From assembly GCF_030410485.1 (NCBI RefSeq), contig NZ_JAUHHC010000003.1, positions 310,001 to 374,000 on the forward strand: a stretch of 64,000 nucleotides of DNA. The letters run 5' to 3'. This document shows positions 10,483 through 19,477 of the stretch, one piece after another. Below the pieces are notes generated by a model that was given only the letters and a program-made list of their open reading frames with translations, had not been told where the DNA came from and searched no databases. How positions within the stretch are numbered: position 1 is the first letter of the stretch; the number at the start of each line of letters is the position of its first letter. A program made the position numbers and the translations under genes. This DNA comes from Roseateles violae (GTDB lineage: Bacteria; Pseudomonadota; Gammaproteobacteria; Burkholderiales; Burkholderiaceae_C).

Positions 10483-11886
10483 TTAGTTCGTACCCGGACG
10501 GAGCAGCGGGTAGGAGGTCAGCGAGTCGGTCGCGCCGGTCGTGCGGTTGTAGTTCATGTTGTTGAACACACCGGAGATGGTGTTGTTCGGAGCCGCGATG
10601 ACCAGCTTGACAGCCAGACGGGTACCCGTGCTCAGGGCGGGGCAGATCTTGTTCACGTCGATGAACAGCTGCTTGCCAGCCTTGATCACGTAAGCGCCAT
10701 TCACGGCCGGGCAGCTCACGCCGTCCTCCGTGATCACCGAAGCCTCGACCGTTGCATCCGCCGAGTGCTGGCTGGTCAGCACGACGCGCGCCAGATAGTC
10801 GGGGTGGATGGTCGCGAACGGAGCTTGCAGCTCGGTGCCATCACGCGTGATGGAACCGATCGGCGCAGCAGGCACGTCAAGCGAGTTCGCAGCGGTCGCC
10901 GGCGTCAGGTCCAGGGCTGCGTTGATGGTCTGAGCGGCCACGGCGGTGGTGCCGTTAACCACATAGCACAGGTCGCGGCTGTAAGCCGCCGCGCCCGTCA
11001 CCGGCAGTGCGAAGTTTGCGCTGGTCTTCGCAGCATTCAGCGTCAGCGCGGCGCCAACGGTCGCGCAACCGTCGGTGCTGGTGTTCAGCGTGCCGGCAGC
11101 CGAGAAGTCACCGGTGAACACGGCTTGCGTCGTGGCCTGAACCAGGTCTTCCAGTTGGACTTGCGTGCCAGCGGTGTTCAGCACGCCCGGCGCCACCGTG
11201 AACGACAAAGAGCCGACCTTGGAGGTCAGCACGCTGGCCGTCGGCACAGCAGCGCCGGTGGTGGTTGCGGTCGTGAACTTCTTGAAGGAAGACTCCACCG
11301 AAGCCGTGGTCGTATTCGTCGTCAGGCTCCAAGCCAGGCCAGAAGCAAACTTCAGCAGATCGCCGCTGTTCTTGTACAGCGACGTGCCAGCAGCGTTGTT
11401 CACTGCAGCAACAGCGGTTTCGTACAGAGCGTAGGTGGTGCCCACATTGGCGGCATTGCCGTTCGTCACATGCAGCGAAGGCAGCGTGATCACGAGCGCG
11501 TCAGAAGCAGCGTGACCGGCACCGGCAGCGGTGACTTGATAAATAACGTACGTATCACCAACAGCGCCACCCTGCACAACGGTGGAGTTAGCAAAAGCCA
11601 GCGTGCTGTTCACAATATTCGTGCCAGCAGCAACAGTGGCCAGCTTTGCACCGTTCAAGTCAACGCGCACATAGCGGTCTTGACCGCCGCTGACGCCGAA
11701 GCCCAGCTTGGTCGCGATGGTTTGACCAGCAGCAATCGCAACACCCGGCGCCGTCGAGCTGAAGTTCAACTCCTTGGCAAACGTACCGGTCGTCGTGGAC
11801 GTGTCCAGATTAACCGAAGCGAATGCAGCGCTTCCAACCAGCGCACCGATCGCCAGAGCGGTCGCCTTAAACACAAATTTTTTCAT
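10483..11886 (-). CDS. Exported S-layer-like protein of unknown function
   Basis: A 467-residue protein I do not recognise. A clear Sec signal peptide (MKKFVFKATALAIGALVGSA, cleavage after AFA) is followed by a low-complexity mature part rich in Ala, Thr, Val, Ser, Asn and Gly with alternating beta-type pattern. Only one Trp is present and four Cys lie in the C-terminal half, which would suit two disulfides. No catalytic motif, anchor or sorting signal is visible. GGAG lies eight bases before the ATG. It has its own terminator and a candidate promoter, and sits directly upstream of the type II secretion operon. Composition resembles surface-layer proteins; a T2SS-exported surface protein is inference only. 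Confidence 0.85.
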   Translation of the reverse strand: MKKFVFKATALAIGALVGSAAFASVNLDTSTTTGTFAKELNFSSTAPGVAIAAGQTIATKLGFGVSGGQDRYVRVDLNGAKLATVAAGTNIVNSTLAFANSTVVQGGAVGDTYVIYQVTAAGAGHAASDALVITLPSLHVTNGNAANVGTTYALYETAVAAVNNAAGTSLYKNSGDLLKFASGLAWSLTTNTTTASVESSFKKFTTATTTGAAVPTASVLTSKVGSLSFTVAPGVLNTAGTQVQLEDLVQATTQAVFTGDFSAAGTLNTSTDGCATVGAALTLNAAKTSANFALPVTGAAAYSRDLCYVVNGTTAVAAQTINAALDLTPATAANSLDVPAAPIGSITRDGTELQAPFATIHPDYLARVVLTSQHSADATVEASVITEDGVSCPAVNGAYVIKAGKQLFIDVNKICPALSTGTRLAVKLVIAAPNNTISGVFNNMNYNRTTGATDSLTSYPLLRPGTN

Positions 11887-12258
11887 TCGGTGAACTCCAC
11901 TAGGGTTATGGAAAAAAACTCAATCAATGATTCGCGAATCACACGCGCCGATTTGCACGCCCGAGGATTCTAGGGCAACAAATGGCGACGGCGTCAACGG
12001 ATCGGTGCTATTTGCTGGTAAACGCTTAACTTTTTTATGCGCCTCCCGCAACACTGGCGACCGGATATTAATCGCAGCACAACACCCGAACCGAAGGGGA
12101 AAGCCCACATGTGGTCGCCTTGCAACAACCTTCTTCGACAAGAAGTGACTTTTTGCCAGCGCAGAACCCAGCCCCCCCCAACAAAGACCCGAAGCAACAG
12201 CACAGCGTGAGCTCGTCCCAGATGCCAGACACACCACGAACCCCGTCCTGCCGGAGCC
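11887..12258. other. 372-bp intergenic region
   Basis: Region between the end of the polysaccharide operon (12259) and the exported-protein gene (11886), both on the minus strand. It is clearly more AT-rich than the surrounding genes. Its proximal part holds the Shine-Dalgarno and a candidate promoter. A 10-bp palindrome CCACATGTGG lies at 12105-12114. I see no convincing rho-independent terminator for the polysaccharide operon and no supported small gene. Confidence 0.6.
11967..11997 (-). promoter_or_regulatory. Candidate sigma-70 promoter of the exported-protein gene
   Basis: On the minus strand TTGACG (11992-11997) is followed after 19 bases by TAGAAT (11967-11972). Both hexamers are good, but the spacer is longer than the optimal 17, so the call is tentative. 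It would give a leader of about 75 nt ending in the GGAG site before the ATG at 11886. Confidence 0.45.
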
Positions 12259-14154
12259 CTAGGGCCGTGCCGACGCCGCCCGAAACTCCGCAAGCAGTGC
12301 CTGCAGCGAGCGCCGCACGGACTCATCGCCCCGACTTTGAGGATCGCATGCCGCCGACATCAACCAGGGCATCACTTGATGCGCCGCGACCCTGTCGTCG
12401 AGCCTCGCTATTCTCAATACGCTGAAGGCGGTGGGCAGGCTGGTGTCGCTGTCGGCCAGCAACTCTTCATACAGCTTCTCCCCTGGCCGCAAGCCGCTGA
12501 ACTCGATCGCTATCTCATCGAGGCCATGCCCCGAGAGCCGGATCATGTCGCGCGCCAGATCGACGATGCGCACCGGCTCCCCCATATCCAGCACATAGAC
12601 CTGCCCGGTCTCGCCGATGGCGGCCGCCTGAACCACCAGCCGCGCGGCCTCGGGAATGGTCATGAAATAGCGCGTGATCTCCGGATGGGTCACCGTGACA
12701 GGCCCGCCCCTGGCGATCTGCTCCTTGAACTTCGGGATCACGCTTCCACTGGAACCCAGCACATTACCGAAGCGCACCGCCATGAACCTGGTCGCGTGGC
12801 CCTGCGCTGCCATATGGCTGATCACCAGTTCGGCCGCGCGCTTGGTGGCGCCCATCACATTGGTCGGGTTGACCGCCTTGTCGGTGCTGATCAGCACGAA
12901 GCGCTCGGCGCCATGCTCGGCGGCAGCTTGCGCCGCATGATAGGTGCCCAGCGTGTTGTTGCGCAGCGCGGCCCAGGCATTCTCCTCCTCCATCAAGGGC
13001 ACATGCTTGTACGCCGCGGCGTGGAAGACGATCTGCGGTTTGTGTTTGGCGAAAACGTGCCGCATGTGTTCGAGATCCTTGACGTCGCCGATCAGACGCA
13101 CCAGCGGGATGCAAGGAAACTTCTCGTTCAGCTCCTGCTCGATCGTGTAGAGCGCGAACTCGCTCAGCTCGTAGAGCACGATCCCGGCCGGGCCGTAGCG
13201 AGCCACCTGGCGGCACAATTCGCTGCCGATCGAGCCGCCGGCACCGGTGACCAGCACCGTCTTGCCGCACAGGCATTCGCCGATGCCGCCTTCGTCGAGC
13301 TCGACCGGCTCGCGGCCGAGCAGATCCTCGGGCTCGATATCACGCACCTGCTCGACATGGCGGCCGGCCAGCAATTCCTGGCTGCTCGGCACGGTCAGCA
13401 CCGGCAGGCCGGCCTGGCCGGCCAGATCGAGTGCACGGCGGCGCTGGGCCGTCGTCGCCGACGGCATCGCGACAACGAGATGAGTGATGCCGTGCAGTTC
13501 GGCAAAGCGTTGGGCCTCGGCCAGTGCGCCCAGCACAGGCACGCCGGCGACGCGAGCACCCCGTTTCTCATTCGCATCGTCCAGGAAACCGACGACCACC
13601 CAGCCCTGGCTGTGCTGAATGCCCGCCACCAGCAAGCGCCCCGCATCCCCCGCCCCCATCACCAACGCCCGCCGCTGCTCATGCGCGCTGCCGCTGATGC
13701 GGCTGCGCATGTGCTCGTAAAGCATGCGGTAGCCCATGCGCATCATCGCCAGGCCCATCAGCGTGAAGATCGGGTGCAGGGCCAGCACCGCGCGCGGCAC
13801 GGCGGTCAACTGCGCCATCAGCACGAGGGTCGCGCCGACCAGGCCGGCGATCGCGCAGGCGGCGGCCAGGCGCTTCACCTCGCCGAAGCCGGAGAAGCGC
13901 CACATGCCCTTGGGCACGTGCAGCAGCTGCAGCACCAGCGCATAGAGCGCGACGAAGCCCAGCATCACCCAGTGGTCGTAATCGGGCCGGGCCGAGAACC
14001 AGCGCTCGAAGCCGAGGCGGAACAGATAGGTGGCCTGCCAGGTCAGCACCACCATCAGCGCGTCCAGCGCCAGGGCCAGGCGCTCGCGCTGCGGGCGGAT
14101 GCGGGTCAGGAAGGCATCGAGGGACAGCCAGTTCATGTTCTCTTCAATCTTCAT
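12259..14154 (-). CDS. Membrane UDP-HexNAc 4,6-dehydratase (WbpM/PglF/FlaA1 family)
   Basis: A 631-residue polysaccharide-biosynthesis protein with four or so N-terminal membrane segments (about residues 25-150), a CoA-binding-like Rossmann domain and a C-terminal SDR domain. NAD binding shows in VTGAGGSIGSEL. The catalytic region STDKA ... MGATK has Met in place of the usual Tyr, as in the S-M-K triad of WbpM/PglF long-form dehydratases. These make UDP-4-keto-6-deoxy-HexNAc, the precursor of bacillosamine or QuiNAc-type sugars. The start is taken at the ATGA overlap with the transferase; ATG at 14136 with GAAGAG upstream is an alternative. It is the last gene of the locus. Confidence 0.9.
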   Translation of the reverse strand: MKIEENMNWLSLDAFLTRIRPQRERLALALDALMVVLTWQATYLFRLGFERWFSARPDYDHWVMLGFVALYALVLQLLHVPKGMWRFSGFGEVKRLAAACAIAGLVGATLVLMAQLTAVPRAVLALHPIFTLMGLAMMRMGYRMLYEHMRSRISGSAHEQRRALVMGAGDAGRLLVAGIQHSQGWVVVGFLDDANEKRGARVAGVPVLGALAEAQRFAELHGITHLVVAMPSATTAQRRRALDLAGQAGLPVLTVPSSQELLAGRHVEQVRDIEPEDLLGREPVELDEGGIGECLCGKTVLVTGAGGSIGSELCRQVARYGPAGIVLYELSEFALYTIEQELNEKFPCIPLVRLIGDVKDLEHMRHVFAKHKPQIVFHAAAYKHVPLMEEENAWAALRNNTLGTYHAAQAAAEHGAERFVLISTDKAVNPTNVMGATKRAAELVISHMAAQGHATRFMAVRFGNVLGSSGSVIPKFKEQIARGGPVTVTHPEITRYFMTIPEAARLVVQAAAIGETGQVYVLDMGEPVRIVDLARDMIRLSGHGLDEIAIEFSGLRPGEKLYEELLADSDTSLPTAFSVLRIARLDDRVAAHQVMPWLMSAACDPQSRGDESVRRSLQALLAEFRAASARP

Positions 14155-14756
14155 TCGCTGCTGCGCTGGCCCAAGACGCCCAGCGTCGCGACGATCAGCC
14201 GCAGATCGGTCCACAGCCCGGCCTCGCGCACATAGCCGGCCGCCAGCCGCAGCTTGGCCGGCATCACGACTTCCACGTATTCGCGCTCGGGATCGGCGGC
14301 CGCGGCCAGCAGCTCGCTCTCGTTGCGGAACTGCAGCGAGGCCGGATCGGTGATGCCGGGCCGCACGGAGAGCACCAGCTCGCGCAGCTCCGCTGGATAC
14401 ATCGCCACATAGCGCGGCACCTCGGGCCGCGGCCCGACCAGGCTCATCGCGCCGCGCAGCACATCCCACAGCTGCGGCAGCTCGTCGAGCTTGGCTGAGC
14501 GCAGGAAGGCACCGGCGCGCGTGATGCGCGCATCGGCGCCGACGGTGATCTGCGGCCCCAGCGCCGGCGCGTCCATGCGCATCGTGCGGAACTTGTGGAT
14601 CAGAAACGGCCGGCCGAAACGGCCGACGCGCTGCTGACGGAACAGCACCGGGCCCGGCGAGTCGAGATTGACCCACAGCGCCACGGCCAGCAGCAGCGGG
14701 CTCAAGAGCAGCAGGCCCAGGCCGGCGCAGACGATGTCGAACAGGCGCTTGGCCAT
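14151..14756 (-). CDS. Initiating sugar-1-phosphate transferase (PglC/WcaJ type)
   Basis: A 201-residue monotopic polyprenyl-phosphate phosphoglycosyl transferase. It has an N-terminal reentrant hydrophobic helix (about 8-30), the motif DSPGPVLFRQQRVG, KFRTM, the DELPQLWDVLRG motif and SLVGPRPE. Lacking the CoA-binding N-terminal half of WbaP/WcaJ, it matches the minimal PglC-like form that moves a sugar phosphate, often a diNAc-bacillosamine phosphate, onto undecaprenyl phosphate. It sits between the aminotransferase and dehydratase genes, as expected for an initiation module. Confidence 0.92.
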   Translation of the reverse strand: MAKRLFDIVCAGLGLLLLSPLLLAVALWVNLDSPGPVLFRQQRVGRFGRPFLIHKFRTMRMDAPALGPQITVGADARITRAGAFLRSAKLDELPQLWDVLRGAMSLVGPRPEVPRYVAMYPAELRELVLSVRPGITDPASLQFRNESELLAAAADPEREYVEVVMPAKLRLAAGYVREAGLWTDLRLIVATLGVLGQRSSE

Positions 14757-14766
14757 CGAGTCCCCT

Positions 14767-15939
14767 TCAGCCCAGCGCCTGGCGCACGGCCGCGATCACG
14801 CGCGCGACATCGGCATCGCTCATCGCCGTGTAGAGCGGAATGCTCACCGTGGTCTCGTAGACCTTTTGCGAATGCGGAAAGCGCTCGGCCTTCAGCCCGT
14901 AGCGCTCGCGCCAGTACGGATGCTGGTGCAGCGGCACATAGTGGACGCTGCAGCCTATGCCCTGGGCATACATGCGCTCGATGAACTCGTCGCGGGTGAT
15001 GCCGGCGTCATCGGCCAGCCGCAGCACATAAAGATGCCAGGAATGCACATCGCCGTCCGGCGCGCAGGGCGGCAGGATCAGCGGCAGCCCGGCGAAGGCC
15101 TCGTGATAGGCCCGGGCTATCTGCTCGCGCCGGGCCTGGAAGGCCGGCAGGCGCTTCAGCTGGTGCAGGCCCAGGGCGGCGGCGATGTCGGTCAGGTTGT
15201 ACTTGAAGCCCGGCGCGACGATCTCGTAGTACCAGCTGGGCTTCTTGGCGGTGAAGCGGTCGAAGGCGTCGCGGTTGATGCCGTGCAGCCGCATCACGCG
15301 CGCGCGCTGGGCCAGCTCGGCATCGCGCGTCACCAGCATGCCACCCTCGCCGGTGGTCATCGTCTTGTTGGCATAGAAGCTGAACACGGTGGCATTGCTG
15401 CCCAGCGTGCCGATCAGCTCCTTCTCCAGCGTCGTCGGCAGCGCATGGGCCGCGTCCTCGACCACCTTGAGCCCATGCTTGCGCGCAATGTCGAGGATGG
15501 CCAGCATGTCGGCCGCCAGGCCGGCGTAGTGGACCGGGATGATGGCCTTGGTGCGCGGCGTGATCGCCGCCTCGATCTCGTCGATCTTGATATTGAGCGT
15601 GTTCGGGTCGACGTCGACCAGCACGACATCGGCGCCCAGATAGCGCGCCACCTCGGCCGTCGCCGTGAAGGTGTGCGTCGTCGTGATCACCTCGTCGCCC
15701 GGGCCGATACCCAGTGCCTCCAGCGCCAGATGCAGGCCGGCCGTCGCCGAGTTGACGGCGATGCATTCGATCTGCCCGTCACCATATTGGTTGAGGAACT
15801 CCGCAAAGGCCTGCTCGAAGCGCTTGGCCTTGGGCCCGGTCGTGACCCAGCCGCTGCGCAAGGTGTCGACGACCTCGGCAATCTCCTCCTCGCCGATTTC
15901 GGGCAGGGCGAAGGGCAAAAAGGGCAGTTCGGCGCTCAT
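14767..15939 (-). CDS. DegT/DnrJ/EryC1/StrS sugar aminotransferase
   Basis: A 390-residue PLP-dependent nucleotide-sugar aminotransferase. The N-terminal 'LPEIGEEEI' and GWVTTGPK motifs, EDAAHA near 161 and the PLP lysine in [15 protein letters not shown] (Lys192) are typical. Beside a 4,6-dehydratase and a PglC-like transferase it most likely aminates the 4-keto-6-deoxy sugar (PglE role); this is inference. It starts in a 4-bp overlap with the methyltransferase gene. Confidence 0.92.
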   Translation of the reverse strand: MSAELPFLPFALPEIGEEEIAEVVDTLRSGWVTTGPKAKRFEQAFAEFLNQYGDGQIECIAVNSATAGLHLALEALGIGPGDEVITTTHTFTATAEVARYLGADVVLVDVDPNTLNIKIDEIEAAITPRTKAIIPVHYAGLAADMLAILDIARKHGLKVVEDAAHALPTTLEKELIGTLGSNATVFSFYANKTMTTGEGGMLVTRDAELAQRARVMRLHGINRDAFDRFTAKKPSWYYEIVAPGFKYNLTDIAAALGLHQLKRLPAFQARREQIARAYHEAFAGLPLILPPCAPDGDVHSWHLYVLRLADDAGITRDEFIERMYAQGIGCSVHYVPLHQHPYWRERYGLKAERFPHSQKVYETTVSIPLYTAMSDADVARVIAAVRQALG

Positions 15940-16640
15940 GCTTTCTCGATGCAGGCCAGCACATGGGTGCGCAGCCAGGGAATGGTGTTGAACAAGGTAT
16001 AGGCGGCCGGATGCGCGCGGCAGACCCAGCGCGCCAGCGGCGGCGCCAGGGTCACACGTTGCCAGCGCAGCCGTCCCTCAGGAAAGAGCTGGCGCAGCCG
16101 CGCCAGCGGCACGCCGCGCACATCGCGGTTGCGTGGATTGTCGACGATGAAGTCGTACCAGAGCACCGCCCCGCCCGGCTTCAGCCAGCGCCACATGGCC
16201 GCGGCCAGGTGCTGCTGCACCGCGTCGTCGAGAATGGAGGAGAACACGGTCGACTGCAGCACCAGGTCCTGGCTGGCCGGCTCCACCTCGGCCTGGGTCG
16301 CGTCGCCCAGGGTCAGGGCCAGGCTCTCGGGCAGCAGCGCGCGTGCTGCGCAAAGGCGCTCGGGCAGCAGTTCGATGCCGCGCAGATGCTCGGGCGCCAG
16401 GCCCAGGCGCAGCATCTCCAGCAGATTGCCACCGGCGCCGCAGCCGACCTCGGTCAGCCGCCAGTCCGCCGGCCGGCCCGGGCGCTGGGCCAGCAGCCGC
16501 AGCAAGGCGCGCTGGCGCTCCTGCAGCATCTGCCAGACCTCGGGCCGCAGCAGGCTGTAGCGCTCGGCCTCCACCGTCTCCGCCCGGCGCGCATAGCGCT
16601 CGGCGATCGCCCGCAGTTCCTGTTGCTGATGTTCGCTCAT
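15936..16640 (-). CDS. Class I SAM-dependent methyltransferase
   Basis: A 234-residue protein with a Rossmann-type methyltransferase fold. Motif I is [16 protein letters not shown]; an acidic loop (GIELLPE) and '[14 protein letters not shown]' follow. The C-terminal end has the hydrophobic '[15 protein letters not shown]' common in polysaccharide-locus methyltransferases. The substrate is unknown. It may methylate a sugar of the repeat unit or cap the chain. It is embedded between a glycosyltransferase and the aminotransferase, with tight spacing on both sides. Confidence 0.82.
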   Translation of the reverse strand: MSEHQQQELRAIAERYARRAETVEAERYSLLRPEVWQMLQERQRALLRLLAQRPGRPADWRLTEVGCGAGGNLLEMLRLGLAPEHLRGIELLPERLCAARALLPESLALTLGDATQAEVEPASQDLVLQSTVFSSILDDAVQQHLAAAMWRWLKPGGAVLWYDFIVDNPRNRDVRGVPLARLRQLFPEGRLRWQRVTLAPPLARWVCRAHPAAYTLFNTIPWLRTHVLACIEKA

Positions 16641-16652
16641 GCTCGTCTGGCT

Positions 16653-17867
16653 TCAGCGCAGCGCGTCGATGAAGCGCTGGGCCAGCACCGGATAGGTATG
16701 GTTCGCCAGCACGAAGCGGCGGCCGCGCTCGCCCATCGCGGCGCGCTCCTCGGCGCTCAGCGCGGCCAGGCGCCGCACGCCCTCGGCCACGGCCGCCGCA
16801 TCCTCCGGCGCCACGGTCAGGCCGGCGCCGGCCTCGGCGACCGGGTCGTTGCCGGCCTCCACCGAATGCAGCACCGCGCGGCCGGCCATCATGTAGTCCA
16901 TCAGCTTGTTCGGCGCGATGCCGAAGCGGTAGATGGGCGTGCGCTGCCAGCCGATATAGGCGATGTCGAAGCGTTCCAGCAGGGCCGGGATCTCCAGCTT
17001 GGGGATCGCTGCGAACATGGTGACGTTGTCGATGCCCTCGGCCCGCACGCGCTCGGCCAGCCGCTGCTTCTCGTGCCCGCCGCCCACCATCACGATGGCC
17101 ACCGGCGCGTCCTTCAAGCGCTTGGCCGCATCGAGCAGCACGTCCAGCGCATTCGGCAGCCCATGCGAGCCCGCATAGCCGATCACCACCCGGCCGGCCG
17201 CGCGCTGCGCCGCGATATGGGCGGCGATCTGCGGATCCAGGGCCTGGCCATGGCCGTCCCACTCGTCCAGCGCGATGCCGTTCGGCACGATGTGCAGCTT
17301 GGAAAGATCCAGGCCATGGGCGGCCATATGGCCCTGCACCTTGGGCAGCATCGAGACGACGACATCGGCATCGCGATAGGCATCGTTCTCGGCCTTCTGG
17401 CACAGCAGCGCGAACGGATGCCGCGGCGACATGCCGGACAGCTCGATCGGCGACAAGGGCCAGAGGTCGTGCACCTCGTAGACGAGCTTGGCCTTCGCCT
17501 TGCGCGCGACGCGGCGCGCCACCCAGATGTCCATCGGATAGGTGCTGGACGCGATCACCACGTCGGGCTGGAAGGCGCTGGCCAGCGCATCGGCATCGTT
17601 CCAGACCTGGCGGCAGAAGGACCAGATATTGCGCACGCGGCCCAGGCCGTTGCCCTCATAGGCCGGCGTCGGATACCAGTAGTAGCTGATGCCGTCTATG
17701 GTCTCGCCCAGCTTGTCCGGCTGCGTCGTGCGCACATGCGAATGGGAGGCGGCCAGCACCAGCACCTGGTGGCCCAGGCGCAGCCATTCGCGCGCCAGGT
17801 AGTAGGGCCGGTATTCCATGCCATGCTGCGGCGAGCCGGCATAGTGGTTGATCAACAGGATCTTCAT
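16653..17867 (-). CDS. Glycosyltransferase family 4 (WbuB-like)
   Basis: A 404-residue GT-B glycosyltransferase. The N-terminal half starts MKILLINHYAGSPQHGMEYR, with the glycine-rich loop and 'REWxxxGHxVxVxxAxxSH' pattern seen in WbuB-type enzymes. The C-terminal donor domain has GYAGSHG, a VGGGHEK loop and the E(x)7E-like region around APNKLMDYMMAGRAV. It likely adds one sugar to the lipid-linked repeat unit at the cytoplasmic face. It abuts the next glycosyltransferase without any gap. Confidence 0.9.
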   Translation of the reverse strand: MKILLINHYAGSPQHGMEYRPYYLAREWLRLGHQVLVLAASHSHVRTTQPDKLGETIDGISYYWYPTPAYEGNGLGRVRNIWSFCRQVWNDADALASAFQPDVVIASSTYPMDIWVARRVARKAKAKLVYEVHDLWPLSPIELSGMSPRHPFALLCQKAENDAYRDADVVVSMLPKVQGHMAAHGLDLSKLHIVPNGIALDEWDGHGQALDPQIAAHIAAQRAAGRVVIGYAGSHGLPNALDVLLDAAKRLKDAPVAIVMVGGGHEKQRLAERVRAEGIDNVTMFAAIPKLEIPALLERFDIAYIGWQRTPIYRFGIAPNKLMDYMMAGRAVLHSVEAGNDPVAEAGAGLTVAPEDAAAVAEGVRRLAALSAEERAAMGERGRRFVLANHTYPVLAQRFIDALR

Positions 17868-18923
17868 TCAGGACAGTTCTTGCAAGCGCTTCAGGAAACG
17901 CGCGACCGCCGGCGCGAACAGGCCGTGTTCGGCGACCCAGGCGCGGTTGACGGCGCCGGCGCGCTCGGCATTGATCTCGTTCAGCAGGCGCGGCAGTTGC
18001 TGCGGCTCGGCAAGAATCAGGCCCTGCCCCGCCTGCGGGCCGATCAGCTCGCGATTGGCCGGCAGCTCGGACAAGATGGGCACGCATTCGTGCGCCATGG
18101 CCTCCAGCACCGAGACCGCCACCGAATCGCTCTCGGGCAGGCTCAGATACCAGCGCGCCCTGGCATAGTGGCCGGCCTGCGTCGCGGCCGGCAGGCGGCC
18201 GACGAACTCGACCCGGGCGTCCAGGCCCAGCGACTTCACCTGATTGTGCAGCGCGCCACGCAAGGAGCCCTCGTTGGCGACGACCAGGCGCGCCTCGGGC
18301 CGCTGCGCCGCCACCGCGGCAAAGGCCTCGATGACGCGCTCCGGCCGGTAGATGGGCTCCAGCCCGCGGTTGGCGAAGAACAGCCAGGGCTGCTTCTTCG
18401 CGCCCTGCTTGGGCAGCGCCTCGAGACCGAAGGGAAAGGTCATCACCTCGCGCGCGCCGAGCTCGACCATGCGCTCGCTCATATGGCGCGAATCGGAGCT
18501 CGTGATCGCGCAGGCGGCCAGCACCTGGCGGGTCAGCCAGCGGTAGGCCCAGCCCTGCTCGGGCGTGACGAGGATGTCGCTGCCCCAGGCCGAGCCGGCG
18601 ATCTTGGCCTTCAGTCGCCAGCCCTTCTTGGCCGCCCAGGCCAGCGTGCCATGCGAGGTCAGGTAATGGGCGTGCAGCCAGTCGGCCTGGACCTCGGCCA
18701 GCCAGCGGCCGAGCTTGGGCAGCTGACCCAGCACGGCCAGATTGCCGCCCCCATGCGAGGGCGCCGTGTTCAAGGCCAGGCGCTGCTGCTCGGGCACCAG
18801 AAAGTTGAACTCCGGCGCGAAGCCGCGTGTCGACGCCGCCCACAGATCGACCTGGGGCGCCAGCGCGCGCGCCCATTTCAAGAGATGCGGGCTCTCGCCA
18901 TCGCCGATCAGCACCAGCCTCAT
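17868..18923 (-). CDS. Glycosyltransferase family 4
   Basis: A 351-residue GT-B glycosyltransferase with N-terminal MRLVLIGDGESPHLLKW, a HAHYLTSHG acceptor-side motif and a C-terminal donor domain (RPERVIEAFA, FVGRLP, LPESDSVAVSVLEAMAHECVPI) containing the E-x7-E region. Donor and acceptor cannot be read from the sequence. It overlaps the acyltransferase by 4 bp at its start and is immediately followed by the WbuB-like gene. Confidence 0.9.
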   Translation of the reverse strand: MRLVLIGDGESPHLLKWARALAPQVDLWAASTRGFAPEFNFLVPEQQRLALNTAPSHGGGNLAVLGQLPKLGRWLAEVQADWLHAHYLTSHGTLAWAAKKGWRLKAKIAGSAWGSDILVTPEQGWAYRWLTRQVLAACAITSSDSRHMSERMVELGAREVMTFPFGLEALPKQGAKKQPWLFFANRGLEPIYRPERVIEAFAAVAAQRPEARLVVANEGSLRGALHNQVKSLGLDARVEFVGRLPAATQAGHYARARWYLSLPESDSVAVSVLEAMAHECVPILSELPANRELIGPQAGQGLILAEPQQLPRLLNEINAERAGAVNRAWVAEHGLFAPAVARFLKRLQELS

Positions 18924-19477
18924 TCGAACAATTCCCTGTAGTGCGCGGCCAGCTCCGGGTACTGCTTCAGCAGTTGGGCATCGCGCTCGCGCAAATCGCC
19001 GATCTGCACGGCCGGCTGGCCGGCCATGATGGCGAAATCGGGCACCGCGCCGCGCACCTGCGCATAGGCGCAGATCACGGCGGCCCTGCCGATCACCGCG
19101 CCGGCCTCGATCAGGCTGTGCGGACCGATGAAGCTGTAGGCGCCGATCGCGATCGGCGCCTTCACATAGCCCGGCACCGGCCCACGGTGCGAGGCATAGG
19201 CACGGCCGAGCAGGCGAATCGAGCGATGCGAGCTGTGCGTGACGATGCTGACGAAGTTGGTGATCTGCACGCCCTCGCCGATGGTCAGCCCGGCCGTCGC
19301 GTCGATGAAATTGAACTGGCCGATGAAGACATGGTCGGCCAGTTGCAGACCCGCCTCGCCCTCGATGCAGGTGCTCGGTGCGATGCGTGTATGCGGCAGA
19401 CCGCGCTCGCCAAAGACGATGCGGAAGAACAGCGCGTGCCAGCAGCGCCGGCGCAAACGGTTAAGCCAGCTTCGCAT
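18920..19477 (-). CDS. Left-handed beta-helix (hexapeptide) acyltransferase
   Basis: A 185-residue protein with repeated hexapeptide turns (VFIGQFNFID, LTIGEGVQI, IAIGAYSFIGPHSLIEAGAVIG) of the WcaF/LbH acetyltransferase class. 'THSSHRS' provides the likely catalytic histidines. It probably acetylates a sugar of the surface polysaccharide. It could supply the missing PglD-type N-acetyltransferase for the 4-amino sugar, although the sequence looks closer to O-acetyltransferases. It overlaps the flippase gene by 17 bp. Confidence 0.85.
   Translation of the reverse strand: MRSWLNRLRRRCWHALFFRIVFGERGLPHTRIAPSTCIEGEAGLQLADHVFIGQFNFIDATAGLTIGEGVQITNFVSIVTHSSHRSIRLLGRAYASHRGPVPGYVKAPIAIGAYSFIGPHSLIEAGAVIGRAAVICAYAQVRGAVPDFAIMAGQPAVQIGDLRERDAQLLKQYPELAAHYRELFE

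Noticed and set aside
12105-12114. Palindrome CCACATGTGG as an operator
   Set aside because: Ten bases, single occurrence, no promoter close by; such palindromes occur by chance in a 64-kb window.
12337-14235. A 632-codon plus-strand frame
   Set aside because: Antisense to the membrane dehydratase; composition typical of a shadow frame and no ribosome binding site.
15963-18941. A 992-codon open frame on the plus strand
   Set aside because: Antisense to the methyltransferase and two glycosyltransferases; low-complexity Arg/His/Gln translation and no recognisable motif.
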